The notes beneath the pieces are model-generated. The model did not search any database. It was given only the letters and a program-made list of their open reading frames with translations, and was not told the origin of the DNA. 64,000 bases of DNA from Abiotrophia defectiva ATCC 49176 (GTDB lineage Bacteria > Bacillota > Bacilli > Lactobacillales > Aerococcaceae): the NCBI RefSeq assembly GCF_000160075.2, contig NZ_KI535341.1, positions 115,281-179,280 of the forward strand, written 5' to 3'. Every line of letters begins with the position of its first letter. Within the stretch, counting starts at the first letter, position 1. This document shows positions 45,503-54,437 of this stretch, one piece after another. A program made the translations under genes and the position numbers.

Positions 45503-45649
45503 TTAAGCCTTACCGAAGTAAGCCTGAATACCTTGAACCAGACCCTTAATGAGCTTTTCCTGATAGGCAGCTTGATTGAGCTTCTGGAACTCCTCAGCAT
45601 TATCCATAAAGCCTAGCTCCACCAAGGCCGCTAAACCAGGTTTCTTCAT
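45503..45649 (-). pseudogene. C-terminal remnant of an N-acetylmuramoyl-L-alanine amidase (Amidase_3)
   Basis: 48 residues: MKKPGLAALVELGFMDNAEE then FQKLNQAAYQEKLIKGLVQG and IQAYFGKA. This is the end of an Amidase_3 domain, with the catalytic Glu context VELGFMDN, the two terminal helices and the usual stop. The zinc-binding N-terminal part is missing. Oddly, the fragment has its own good ribosome site (AGGAGG, 8 nt before ATG) and a terminator after it, so it may be expressed. It could be a relic left when the EPS locus was inserted. The gap on its left (45305-45454) is AT-rich with nothing else seen. Confidence 0.75.
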
Positions 45650-45844
45650 TTGGTGATTCCTCCTAAAAAAATACACTCCTTATGGCTTGTAAATCCTCGT
45701 CTATCATACAAGTAAGCCATTTAAAAAGCAATAAATTTCTGCTGGATTGGCACCAAGAAACCAAACTTTCATCTTCTAGTTAAGCCAGTGTTACTGAATG
45801 TCATCACATGGTGATAGACGTCATAGCTCTGGCCTATTCAAAAG

Positions 45845-45881
45845 AATCCCTCGTGACTATGGCTAATCACGAGGGATTTTT
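45845..45881. terminator. Terminator-like hairpin downstream of the EPS operon
   Basis: AATCCCTCGTGA / TCACGAGGGATT, a 12-bp perfect stem with TTTTT on the plus strand and TTCTTTT on the minus strand. The stretch 45650-45844 between it and the amidase remnant has no recognisable gene. Confidence 0.7.
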
Positions 45882-45925
45882 AAAATTTGTTTATATTAGA
45901 GCACGTAATTTGGCTGATTTCTACC

Positions 45926-45955
45926 CTATCTATTAGTGTAGACACTAATAGATAG
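45926..45955. repeat. 30-bp palindrome at the 3' end of the EPS operon
   Basis: CTATCTATTAGTGT-AG-ACACTAATAGATAG: perfect 14-bp arms, ending 10 bp before the flippase stop codon. No T run; may be an operator or a recombination site, or may protect the 3' end of the mRNA. Confidence 0.6.
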
Positions 45956-45965
45956 GAGCACTTAA

Positions 45966-47426
45966 TTAAGCCTTGCGTCTTTTTAAGAAGCCTAGGGCCA
46001 GCTGACCTAGATAGCTGACGAACTGCTCACGACTAAACCAGAGAATAGCCAAGTAGATCAGGCCGAAGACAGAGGCCGATAGCGCCAAGGTCCAGAATGG
46101 CGAGATCCAGTGTCTGAATAAGAAGGTGCTCAGCGTCGCCAGGACTGTCGCCAAGCCAATCTTGCCTAGGTCGGCCAGAACGACCATTTCTCTGAGTTGG
46201 TCGCGCAAGTACCAGGCCTGATAAAGGGTGACAAGTAATTCTGCCAAGAGCGTGGAGAAGGCCGCCCCGGCTACCCCCCAGCTTGGAATCAAGACCAGGT
46301 TAAGGGCGAAGTTTAAGACTGCACCCCAACAGACAGAGGACAAGACCACCCGCTCCTTGCCTAGCGGTAGAAGAATTTGAATCCCCAATAAGTTCGACAG
46401 ACCTATCAAGACAATAGTCGGCATGACTAGCTGCATAGGGAAGACCGAAGGCAAGAACTGTTCCTTAGATAGGAAGAGAATGGCCGGTTCCGCCATGACG
46501 ATAAAATAGGTCGAGAGCGGAATACTAGCGAAGCAGACGAAGGCGAAGGCCTTGCGAGTCACCCGCTTAAAGGCCTCATGTTGCTCGGTCTGAATATAGT
46601 GTGACAGACGCGGCAGGAGCACCCCACCCAGGGCTGTCACCAGACTAATCAAGATGTTCTTAATCTTGATAGCCGCATCATAATAGCCTACGGCTTCCTT
46701 ACCAATCATCATACCCAGCATGACTGAGTCCAGACTGGTATAGATAGTGGTGGCGACAGCCATAAGGAAGAACTGCAGGGCCGGGAAGAAGTGACGCCAG
46801 ATTTCCAAGTTAGGCTCTAGTCTGAAGCTGATATAGTGGCGGGCGTGAATGAAGTTGAGGACATTGGCCCCCACTGTCGCAAAGACCAGAATCCCCCCAT
46901 AAATCAAATAGTCCGAAGTCGAATGAACCAGGAGAAACATGAGCACCAGGGACAAGCATTTGAAGGCAATGGAACGAACCGTAATATAACGATACTGCTC
47001 CAAACCCCGATAGAGCCACTCCATACCGAAGAGGTTGAAGACAATCCCTACCCCGTTAATCAGGAAGAGGGTCTTATCTTCCGCAAACCTTGGCACCAAG
47101 GCAATACTGACCAGATAGAGGGCCAATGCCCCTAGAGTGGTAATAGCATTGAAGAAGAAAATCTCCTGAACCGTCTTGTTGAGCTCCCGCTGCTGGTTAC
47201 GCACCCGCGCGACCGCCCGAATCCCATAGGTCGGAATCCCCACCATGCCTAACATGGTGGCATAGCTAGCCACCGAAGTGGCGAAGGCAATCCGCCCCGT
47301 CCCTAGCGGCAGCAAGGTCCGCGAGATATAGGGAAAGGTAATAATAGGAAAGATAAAGGACGACACCGTTAAGATGAAGTTCATGATAAAGTTGATTTTA
47401 ATGGATGCTTGTTTGTGTTGGGTCAT
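45966..47426 (-). CDS. Wzx-type polysaccharide flippase
   Basis: 486 residues, about 12-14 membrane helices, MATE/MVF-like polysaccharide-transport fold. Typical N-terminus NFIMNFILTVSSFIFPIITFPYISRTLLP with GIPTYGIRAVARVR after helix 3. It should flip the lipid-linked EPS repeat unit across the membrane for polymerisation. The start at 47426 follows AAGGAG by 7 nt. Last gene of the EPS operon; the acyltransferase stop is 27 nt upstream. Confidence 0.9.
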   Translation of the reverse strand: MTQHKQASIKINFIMNFILTVSSFIFPIITFPYISRTLLPLGTGRIAFATSVASYATMLGMVGIPTYGIRAVARVRNQQRELNKTVQEIFFFNAITTLGALALYLVSIALVPRFAEDKTLFLINGVGIVFNLFGMEWLYRGLEQYRYITVRSIAFKCLSLVLMFLLVHSTSDYLIYGGILVFATVGANVLNFIHARHYISFRLEPNLEIWRHFFPALQFFLMAVATTIYTSLDSVMLGMMIGKEAVGYYDAAIKIKNILISLVTALGGVLLPRLSHYIQTEQHEAFKRVTRKAFAFVCFASIPLSTYFIVMAEPAILFLSKEQFLPSVFPMQLVMPTIVLIGLSNLLGIQILLPLGKERVVLSSVCWGAVLNFALNLVLIPSWGVAGAAFSTLLAELLVTLYQAWYLRDQLREMVVLADLGKIGLATVLATLSTFLFRHWISPFWTLALSASVFGLIYLAILWFSREQFVSYLGQLALGFLKRRKA

Positions 47427-47452
47427 GAGCGAGCTCCTTATCAGTAAATCAT

Positions 47453-48526
47453 CTAACGAACCCAGCTTGCACGGTTTGGCCACAGTCTAACGAAGAGCCG
47501 GGTTAAGTAATAAGCGGCTAGCCCTGTTATAACTAAACGCAAAATCATCATGAGGACTAAGCCACCTAGGGACAGCATGCCAGCTGGTCCCAGCAAGGCT
47601 TGGCCCAGTCGTAATAAGACATAGTTCAAAGGATCAGAGAAGATATAAATCCCTAGCCCATTTAGCAAGACTGCCTTAACAAAGCTAGACTCCAAGAAGC
47701 CCTTCTTCTGAGCCAGTGACTCAGCCAAGAGATAGGTCAGCCCCATCCCCGCGACAGCTGCCAAGTCATTGACTAGGCGTTGCAAAGCTGGAATGCCAAA
47801 ACGCCCTACATAGAGCGATAGCAATGAGCACACGATAAAGGCTGTCAGCCAGATGGTTAAGAAGACCGCTCGCTTAGTCCGGAAATAAGAAGTCAAAGTC
47901 TCGCGATAGGTCTCGAACATGGCTCCTAGCATATACCAAAGGAGAAACTCCATCGGTAGGCTAATTAAAGATAGCCCAACATAGGCACTCACTAGATGGA
48001 TCCCCCAAAGTGGCAGGAGATACCAAACCTGCATACGCGGCACCAAGAAGTAAGCTATTAAGGCCACAACGAATAAGGTATAGAGATACCACAAGTGCGA
48101 GTTACCTAAAAGCGTTAATTGGCTGCCTTCCGCCATTAAGAAATTAGCCTGCCCAAAATAGCCACTCAAATACTTAAGAGGCACTAGATAGAGCAAGGTA
48201 AAGACTAGATAAGGAATCATGAGACGTTGCCATTTAGCCTCAGCAAAGGTACCAAAGCCTGTCCAACGCCCCTTCTTAATCTGCAGCGCGAACAAGGCGC
48301 CCGAGATAGCCATAAACAGAGGCATATGGAAGAGGTAGATGACATAGCGAAATTTATCTATAAGATAATACCACTTGAATGACGTTCCACTGGGGGCAAG
48401 CGCTAGTATATTTACACCACCAAATGCATTTCCTACCTTATAATATGAGATATGACTAACTAAAACTAGGAGAATAGCAAATACACGTAATACCGTGTAT
48501 TCATTAATTCGTTTAGACTGTTGCAT
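47453..48526 (-). CDS. Membrane acyltransferase (acyltransferase-3 family)
   Basis: 357 residues with about ten membrane helices. Typical OafA/WecH-type start NEYTVLRVFAILLVLVSHISYY, where the His is the presumed catalytic residue, and FHMPLFMAISGALFA. It probably O-acetylates (or otherwise acylates) a sugar of the EPS repeat unit. It lies between the polymerase and flippase genes in the EPS operon. Confidence 0.88.
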   Translation of the reverse strand: MQQSKRINEYTVLRVFAILLVLVSHISYYKVGNAFGGVNILALAPSGTSFKWYYLIDKFRYVIYLFHMPLFMAISGALFALQIKKGRWTGFGTFAEAKWQRLMIPYLVFTLLYLVPLKYLSGYFGQANFLMAEGSQLTLLGNSHLWYLYTLFVVALIAYFLVPRMQVWYLLPLWGIHLVSAYVGLSLISLPMEFLLWYMLGAMFETYRETLTSYFRTKRAVFLTIWLTAFIVCSLLSLYVGRFGIPALQRLVNDLAAVAGMGLTYLLAESLAQKKGFLESSFVKAVLLNGLGIYIFSDPLNYVLLRLGQALLGPAGMLSLGGLVLMMILRLVITGLAAYYLTRLFVRLWPNRASWVR

Positions 48527-48548
48527 CGAATCTCTCCTTCTTCATAAT

Positions 48549-49754
48549 TTAGTGATTTGGGGTAATATTATTGATAATCGTCGCATACGCTATCGCGGCA
48601 ATCACATTAAAAAGCATCGTATTGTAAAAAATAGTTGTTAACATCAAGATGAAGTACAAGGTAATAGCACACTTAGTTCGATTAGTAGAGGCGCCTGGCG
48701 CAAACAGTGCCATAAAAGGTGCAAACTGAACAATACCTTGTATGATGCCACCTTGCGCTAGAACTACAAAAAAGCTATTGCTATATCCATAGTTTGGCCG
48801 AATTGCACCATTCATATAGTATTCAATACTTCCAAGACCACTAAAGCCCCATCCAGTAATGATCCGATCACGCCAAGCATTAAACCCTGCTACATAATCA
48901 TCCATCCGAATAGCGGCCGAGTTACTAGCAGCCTTATCTTCAATTACTCGAGTTAAAGCATATACAAGTGCTGGAGTCGCCAATAAAGATAGAAAGCGAA
49001 AGCGGCTTTTCCGCACCAACAGCACGTGAGCTAAGAAACCTATCCCAATAACATATACCCCTGTTGTAGAGAAAATAGTTGCTGCTGTTAGTAAAATAAC
49101 CGCTAACCTCCATTTGCTCAATTCCTCTAATAAGAACAACTCGATGATAAAGGCCAAAGAAATAATCAAATTCCACATTGGACCTTCTGTGAAGAAAGCA
49201 CTATTACGAATAAAGGTAAAGCCCATAATGCCAATACGTTGAGTTTCATAATATAAATGGTAATAGCTATTTACTATATTACCACCACTCCAAGCATTCA
49301 CAACTGTGCCACTTGGCTTTAATATCCCTAGGAGGCTCCCGAAGAACCAGAAAAAGAGAGATAGCACTGCAAAAACTACCACAATTCTATTAAAAGCTAG
49401 CAAGAAGTCCTTTAACTCTTTACGAAAAATCATCAGAGTAAGTGTCACAATAAATACCGGTAAGCCAATCAAATTCAACAAGATGAAGTCTCGGCTTAAA
49501 TTTTCTGATAGATTTCTTAGCAACAAGATACCTTCTATTCCATAATAAGCACCCAGTACTAGCATAGTGTTCTGGAATAATCTCGATGGGATTCTTGTTT
49601 CATATATTAGAAATGCACACTGTCCAATTGAATAGACAAGCAGAGTCACAAACCATAAGAGACGGTTTTGATGAACAGCATACATGGTCTGGCATTGCAA
49701 TATTAGTAAACAGGCCCATATATAATAACTAAGGGTCGCAATTCTTACTTTCAT
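48549..49754 (-). CDS. Wzy-like EPS polymerase / O-antigen ligase-type protein
   Basis: 401 residues with about 10-12 hydrophobic helices and a large extracytoplasmic loop near residues 150-200 and 285-330 (ITGWGFSGLGSIEYYMNG, reminiscent of Wzy/WaaL loops). Sequence is poorly conserved, as usual for polymerases, so the call rests on topology and position. ATG at 49754 is preferred over an upstream TTG. Noticeably AT-rich, like the glycosyltransferases that precede it. Confidence 0.75.
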   Translation of the reverse strand: MKVRIATLSYYIWACLLILQCQTMYAVHQNRLLWFVTLLVYSIGQCAFLIYETRIPSRLFQNTMLVLGAYYGIEGILLLRNLSENLSRDFILLNLIGLPVFIVTLTLMIFRKELKDFLLAFNRIVVVFAVLSLFFWFFGSLLGILKPSGTVVNAWSGGNIVNSYYHLYYETQRIGIMGFTFIRNSAFFTEGPMWNLIISLAFIIELFLLEELSKWRLAVILLTAATIFSTTGVYVIGIGFLAHVLLVRKSRFRFLSLLATPALVYALTRVIEDKAASNSAAIRMDDYVAGFNAWRDRIITGWGFSGLGSIEYYMNGAIRPNYGYSNSFFVVLAQGGIIQGIVQFAPFMALFAPGASTNRTKCAITLYFILMLTTIFYNTMLFNVIAAIAYATIINNITPNH

Positions 49755-49805
49755 TCTTTCACCCAACTTCTTTTGGTTCTTCTGTACATACTAAGAATAC
49801 TGCCA

Positions 49806-50810
49806 TTATCTTAGACTTTTAGCATTCTGATAGGATGCAATCTTCTTGTTAATTAACGGTTTGATTAACCAACTTAGTACGCCCTTTGTCTGATAGTTAA
49901 TGTAGGCAAGCCCACTTGTCTTATTGCCTAGATTTAACTTAAATTTGAAACCCTTTTGCTCCATATAAGCAAATAGCTCTTGGTTCAGTTGATCTCCATT
50001 ATCTGACATTAAGTTAATCAATACTTGGTCATTAATTAAACGAGTTAATAGAGTATCTAGGACTTCAATGATGGCTGGCTTTTGCGTGCGCGCATAGAAA
50101 TCAATCACTGATCTTACAACTCGATCATGATGATCCCTTTTCTGCTTCATTACGTTAAGATTCATACTTTGATCTTCTCGACCAATAAAGTACTGATAAA
50201 CATCCGCCTTAATGTACTTATAGCTCGCAACATATTCAAGCGGAAACAAAGTATATTGCACATCCACATAGAACGTTTTCTCACTCAATCGAATATTGTG
50301 GTCCACCAAGATAGAGCGTTTGTACGTTAAGGTATGCATCCGAATCCATTCTTTAGGAATCCCGGTGTATAACTTTCCCTCTTCAAATTCATCAGAATAC
50401 GACTTCAGAATCGACGTGTTGTTATAGACATGTTGTTCGGTATAATCCGTGATGACCATATCCGCCTGCTTATCTTTCAAAGCATCTAATAGTTTTTGGA
50501 ATTCTTGCGGAATTACCCAATCATCACCATCAACTACTTTGAAATAATAGCCTACCGCCTCATGCATGCCTTGGTTAATGGTCGAGCCGTGCCCGCCATT
50601 TTCTTTGTTAATCAGTCGTAAATCATATTTTGCTTGTGTCATGTAGTCTTTTACTATTTCTGGAGTCTCATCATGACTACCATCATTGACTACCAATACT
50701 TCAAACAAATCAAAGTACTCTTCTGACACTTGGTTAAAGTGTTCCAAGCAATTGAGAATATAATCTTTAATGTTATACGCAGGTACAACAATTGAAATAA
50801 GTTTTTCCAT
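49806..50810 (-). CDS. Family 2 glycosyltransferase
   Basis: 334 residues. GT-A fold start ISIVVPAYNIKDYILNCLEH, the nucleotide site VVNDGSHDETPEIV, and the DxD-like VVDGDDWV (about 90-97). The C-terminal half is helical and less conserved (substrate side). Transfers one sugar of the EPS repeat unit; donor unknown. It has no membrane helix of note. Located between the GT4 gene (44 nt upstream) and the polymerase. Confidence 0.9.
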   Translation of the reverse strand: MEKLISIVVPAYNIKDYILNCLEHFNQVSEEYFDLFEVLVVNDGSHDETPEIVKDYMTQAKYDLRLINKENGGHGSTINQGMHEAVGYYFKVVDGDDWVIPQEFQKLLDALKDKQADMVITDYTEQHVYNNTSILKSYSDEFEEGKLYTGIPKEWIRMHTLTYKRSILVDHNIRLSEKTFYVDVQYTLFPLEYVASYKYIKADVYQYFIGREDQSMNLNVMKQKRDHHDRVVRSVIDFYARTQKPAIIEVLDTLLTRLINDQVLINLMSDNGDQLNQELFAYMEQKGFKFKLNLGNKTSGLAYINYQTKGVLSWLIKPLINKKIASYQNAKSLR

Positions 50811-50854
50811 TAAAATACTGAACTCCTATTCTTTTCGCCTAGTAGAAGCTTGAT

Positions 50855-51961
50855 TTACGGACAGAGCTTATGAATTAAATGATTCCATTGATTCATAATG
50901 GTGTCCTTTTGAAACTTTTCTGTATCAAGCATAGATTGGCATGAGAAATCCCAACGTTTTGATTCTTGTTCAATTAAGAGGCTAATCTTATCACTCATGT
51001 CATCTATGTCATATGGCGCAACTAAATAGCCATTGACGTTATCAATCACTATATCAGCAGGCCCTGTTGGGCAGTTAAAGCTAACTACTGGTAAACCATA
51101 TTGCTTAGCCTCTAATAAGACTAACCCAAATCCTTCAAACCTTGACGGAAGAACATAGATGCTGTGTCCAGGGTAAATATTCTCAGTCCCAAGGATCACT
51201 CCTTTTAAATTTACTTGCTGTTCCACTCCCGCCTCAGCTAATTCATTTTGTAGCGCACTCTTAATTGCTGAACTTCCTGCTCCATAAATATCCCACTGCC
51301 AATCAGGATATTTTGGTAAGACTTGTTTAGCTACTTGTGCCAGTAAATCATAGCCTTTTTCAGGCGCAAATCGACCAACAGTTATCAGTCGTTTACTAGA
51401 TAAATCATAGGTGGCTTCACTAGCAAGTGAATCCATCCAGTTAGGAATACATATTACTTTGTCATCAGGCAAGTGATACTTTTGAATATATTGGCGGCGT
51501 TCTTCTTGCGTAAGTGTCACTACACAATCGGCAAACTTAGCCCCTAGCAATCGTCTAGCAGCACTTGGCTTGTAGTCATTATCCATCTGAATGCTTGTGT
51601 GTTCAGAAACCACTAACTTAGCTTTAGTTCCCAAAGCTCCAGCTAAAGCAATAATGTTAGTAGTAATTCCAACCGCTAAAACCAAATCGATATCATGAGC
51701 TTTAATATATTTCCTAAGCTTTCTTACTGCTGTCAAAAAAAAGCGGTAGATTTTTGGCCGTGGCTTCTGATAAATAAAATTGGTATAGATTACCTTATCA
51801 GACACTTCAAAAAAAGGTGCTTCGATTTCAGAAGTAATTCCTATTAAATGAACCTCATACTCATCTTTCTCAGCCAGTTCATTAGCCAAAGAGATAGCCA
51901 CTTTCTCTCCGCCGCCCGATGCATCAATCACCCATTTTAGGATACAAATCTTCTTTTTCAT
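50855..51961 (-). CDS. Family 4 glycosyltransferase
   Basis: 368 residues, GT-B fold. N-terminal WVIDASGGGEKVAISLANEL for acceptor side; C-terminal donor-site block LITVGRFAPEKGYDLLAQV and VLPSRFEGFGLVLLEAKQYGLPVVSF with the EX7E motif. It starts 1 nt after the LicD stop, so the two are coupled. Builds the EPS repeat unit; donor sugar unknown. Confidence 0.92.
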   Translation of the reverse strand: MKKKICILKWVIDASGGGEKVAISLANELAEKDEYEVHLIGITSEIEAPFFEVSDKVIYTNFIYQKPRPKIYRFFLTAVRKLRKYIKAHDIDLVLAVGITTNIIALAGALGTKAKLVVSEHTSIQMDNDYKPSAARRLLGAKFADCVVTLTQEERRQYIQKYHLPDDKVICIPNWMDSLASEATYDLSSKRLITVGRFAPEKGYDLLAQVAKQVLPKYPDWQWDIYGAGSSAIKSALQNELAEAGVEQQVNLKGVILGTENIYPGHSIYVLPSRFEGFGLVLLEAKQYGLPVVSFNCPTGPADIVIDNVNGYLVAPYDIDDMSDKISLLIEQESKRWDFSCQSMLDTEKFQKDTIMNQWNHLIHKLCP

Positions 51962-51962
51962 T

Positions 51963-52784
51963 TTATTCTCCTAAAGTGATAATTTGATATTGATGTGGGA
52001 CTTGTTTATCTGCAGGTGGTAATTCCATATAGTTGCCCCCATAAATAGCAACTAAATATTCATGATATTTAGCAGGTACACGAATCGAGATATCTTCAAA
52101 TGGCAACTCGGCCGCCTGACCAAAATAGTCACTAGGTACTAATTCTCGTAATTTGTATGCACCAGTATAGTTGCCACCCGCTCCAGCACTTAAATCGTAT
52201 TTCTTGATAGCCTTAATGTATTTTGCTTGTGCCTTATCGAAAGAAATCCAACGCTCTACATGTAGTTTGTTTGCCAGACCAATAATCGCTCGCTCAATAA
52301 AAGGTCGATTTGCCTTCTTCTGGTTAACTAGATGACTAAATTGAGATAACTGCACCTTCATGCGACGATATAGGTAGCGCTTTTCCTGAACGAAGCGTGC
52401 CCACCCTCCTATTGGCGCCCCATCGAGGGGAAAAATATCAATCCATAAACTTTCTTCTTGGGCCACTTGACTATAGGTCATGAGGATTTTAGTTGAGCTA
52501 TCACGGATAACCGAAAAAGCCTTATTATAACCCGGGCTATCTTCAGATAGAAAGACATAAGGAGCCTTCAAGCACTTAGCAGCAATTAACTTAAAGCGTT
52601 CATAGTCTGCCCTTGGCATGCCAATATCAATGTCATCATCCCAAGGAATAAAACCTTGATGTCTCACAGCACCTAGAAGTGTCCCTCCCAAAGCATAATA
52701 GGCTAGGCCTTCTTGCTCACAAATCTCGATAAACTGCTTCAGTATTTCTAAGACCTTCTGTTGAACGACTGCTACATCACTCAT
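51963..52784 (-). CDS. LicD-family phosphotransferase
   Basis: 273 residues with the LicD signature YYALGGTLLGAVRHQG then FIPWDDDIDIGMPRADYERF (metal-binding Asp cluster, about 47-66), and WIDIFPLDGAP. LicD proteins move phosphocholine or other CDP-activated phospho-alcohols/sugars onto surface glycans; the nucleotidyl donor here is not identifiable and no lic1 choline genes are in the window. It implies a phosphodiester substituent on the EPS. Confidence 0.9.
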   Translation of the reverse strand: MSDVAVVQQKVLEILKQFIEICEQEGLAYYALGGTLLGAVRHQGFIPWDDDIDIGMPRADYERFKLIAAKCLKAPYVFLSEDSPGYNKAFSVIRDSSTKILMTYSQVAQEESLWIDIFPLDGAPIGGWARFVQEKRYLYRRMKVQLSQFSHLVNQKKANRPFIERAIIGLANKLHVERWISFDKAQAKYIKAIKKYDLSAGAGGNYTGAYKLRELVPSDYFGQAAELPFEDISIRVPAKYHEYLVAIYGGNYMELPPADKQVPHQYQIITLGE

Positions 52785-52818
52785 AATCTCTCACTCGCTT
52801 CTCTCATAATAGCTTACT

Positions 52819-53622
52819 TTAGAAACTCTTGTCGTACTTCTTACCTAGAAACTTAGCGGCTAAAAATCCTTTGATCTTAGCGACAAAATCAACCTTGTCC
52901 ATATAGACAAAAGGTACTTCTTGCACACGTAAGTTCTGCTTTAACACCCATACATTCAATAACAATTCACTAACTCGACCAAAAAGTCTTGCTTCGAAAG
53001 GCGTCAATCGACTAGTATCTACTTGTTCACGCAAATGATCCAACACCCCGAAGAGCCACTCGCAATAGGCATCTGACTTAGACTTGTCCATAATATACAT
53101 ATTAAACATATAGCCACTTCGTTGCTTCATTACCTGATCAAAAGACTCTAGATATTCAGGATAATGGCTTGCAATAATCTCTCGAGTTATATCTAGATGT
53201 GTTCCATCTAGCGTATTAGCATAATGCGAATATAGCGTCTCTATATAGTACTTGCGCTTTTTGGGCAACAAGATATCTTTGTCCTTAAGAAGGCCCAGTA
53301 CCTGATCTTGAGTCAGTATTACCTCATCAACACTTATGCCTTCTCGATAGGCTTGAGCTTTGGGAGCAAAATATCGGCGATAGTGAACTAAACCAAGATA
53401 ATCTACATCCATATTTTTCCAGGCCCAATAAAGTCCTGTCAACTCAGAATAATAGGGGTTTAAATCAGAAATATTATCGCCCTCGTCATCGCGTAGATAG
53501 CCAAAATCCTCTTGGCCTCCTGCCCCTACTCGGATTGGCCGATACATAGATTCGGTTGGTGTCTCACAAGCCTTATGAGTGGCCACGAGTACGGCTACTG
53601 ATGGCTGTAACTCACTTCCCAT
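52819..53622 (-). CDS. DUF4422 capsule-type glycosyltransferase
   Basis: 267 residues with the DUF4422 hallmarks: VATHK near the start, ISDLNPYYSELTGLYWAWKN (about 50-69), DYLGLVHYRRYF, LLPKKRKYYIETLYSHY, and YMFNMYIMDKSKSDAYCEWLF. Members are found in capsule loci and are thought to be galactosyl- or galactofuranosyl-type transferases. With glf in the neighbourhood, a UDP-Galf donor is possible (inference). First gene after the cpsD terminator-like hairpin. Confidence 0.85.
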   Translation of the reverse strand: MGSELQPSVAVLVATHKACETPTESMYRPIRVGAGGQEDFGYLRDDEGDNISDLNPYYSELTGLYWAWKNMDVDYLGLVHYRRYFAPKAQAYREGISVDEVILTQDQVLGLLKDKDILLPKKRKYYIETLYSHYANTLDGTHLDITREIIASHYPEYLESFDQVMKQRSGYMFNMYIMDKSKSDAYCEWLFGVLDHLREQVDTSRLTPFEARLFGRVSELLLNVWVLKQNLRVQEVPFVYMDKVDFVAKIKGFLAAKFLGKKYDKSF

Positions 53623-53657
53623 TTTGCTTCCTCATTTCTTATTTTCTACGTTAGTTC

Positions 53658-53687
53658 AAAAAACGAGAGTTGAATAAATCAACCCTC
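53658..53687 (-). terminator. Hairpin terminator/attenuator between cpsD and the sugar genes
   Basis: On the minus strand GAGGGTTGA / TCAACTCTC (one G-T pair) followed by G and TTTTTT, 28 nt after the cpsD stop and before DUF4422. No strong promoter was seen in the 92-nt gap, so partial read-through is probable. Confidence 0.75.
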
Positions 53688-53714
53688 TGCATGCTTATTC
53701 ATTTAGATAACTTC

Positions 53715-54422
53715 TTACTCTGCCTTCTGACCATAATTCCCATAGTTCCCGTAAGAACCATAGGCACCGTAGGCACCATAGTGGCTTGCCTTGACGTCCA
53801 CCTTGTTGAGGACGACGCCCAAGAATTTAGCTCCGGTTTGTTCCAGGCGTTCTTTGATTTTCTTAACGGCACGACGCTTGATGGCGCCGGCTTCGATAAC
53901 TAAGATGCTAGCGTCACATTGGTGGGCAATAATCGACGCATCGGTTACCAAGCCCAATGGCGGCGTATCAACAATCACATAGTCATAGTGATGACGGCAG
54001 ACATCGATTAACTCTTGGAAGGCTTCACCCTGCAAGAGGGCCGTTGGGTTAGGTGGCACTGGGCCAGATAGAATCATGTGTAGGTTAGGTTCTGTGGTCC
54101 CGAAGACAATCTCCTTAACGGTAGCTTCCCCAGCCAAGTAGTGGGTCAAGCCAACTACCTTGGAGCGGATCTTCATGCGGCCGACGAAGACAGAATTACG
54201 GGTATCCGCATCAATCAAGAGGGTGCGTTTGCCTAGGGCAGCCAGGGAAGCTGCAATGTTCATGGCAACCGTGGACTTACCTTCATTGTCCTTGGTAGAA
54301 GTCACCGCAATGACCTTGAAGTCCTTACCAGAGAAGAGGATGTTAGTCCGAATGGCGTTGTAATATTCTTCAGTCTCTGGGGAAATGAGTTTTTTGTTTA
54401 ATTTTGGTTCAACTTGTTCCAT
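53715..54422 (-). CDS. cpsD: CpsD/CapB-type tyrosine autokinase
   Basis: 235 residues. P-loop of BY-kinases VTSTKDNEGKSTVAMNIA (Walker A about 43-52), Walker A' LLIDADTR and Walker B YVIVDTPPLG. The C-terminus is the tyrosine cluster YGAYGAYGSYGNYGNYGQ that becomes phosphorylated and is dephosphorylated by CpsB. It works with CpsC to control chain length and export. ATG at 54422; a GTG three codons earlier sits on the ribosome site. 15 nt after cpsC. Confidence 0.94.
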   Translation of the reverse strand: MEQVEPKLNKKLISPETEEYYNAIRTNILFSGKDFKVIAVTSTKDNEGKSTVAMNIAASLAALGKRTLLIDADTRNSVFVGRMKIRSKVVGLTHYLAGEATVKEIVFGTTEPNLHMILSGPVPPNPTALLQGEAFQELIDVCRHHYDYVIVDTPPLGLVTDASIIAHQCDASILVIEAGAIKRRAVKKIKERLEQTGAKFLGVVLNKVDVKASHYGAYGAYGSYGNYGNYGQKAE

Positions 54423-54437
54423 AGGATACACGCCTTT

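Noticed and set aside
53715..54422. ParA/MinD partition protein
   Set aside because: The P-loop type is shared, but the C-terminal tyrosine cluster and the cpsB-cpsC neighbours identify a capsule tyrosine kinase.
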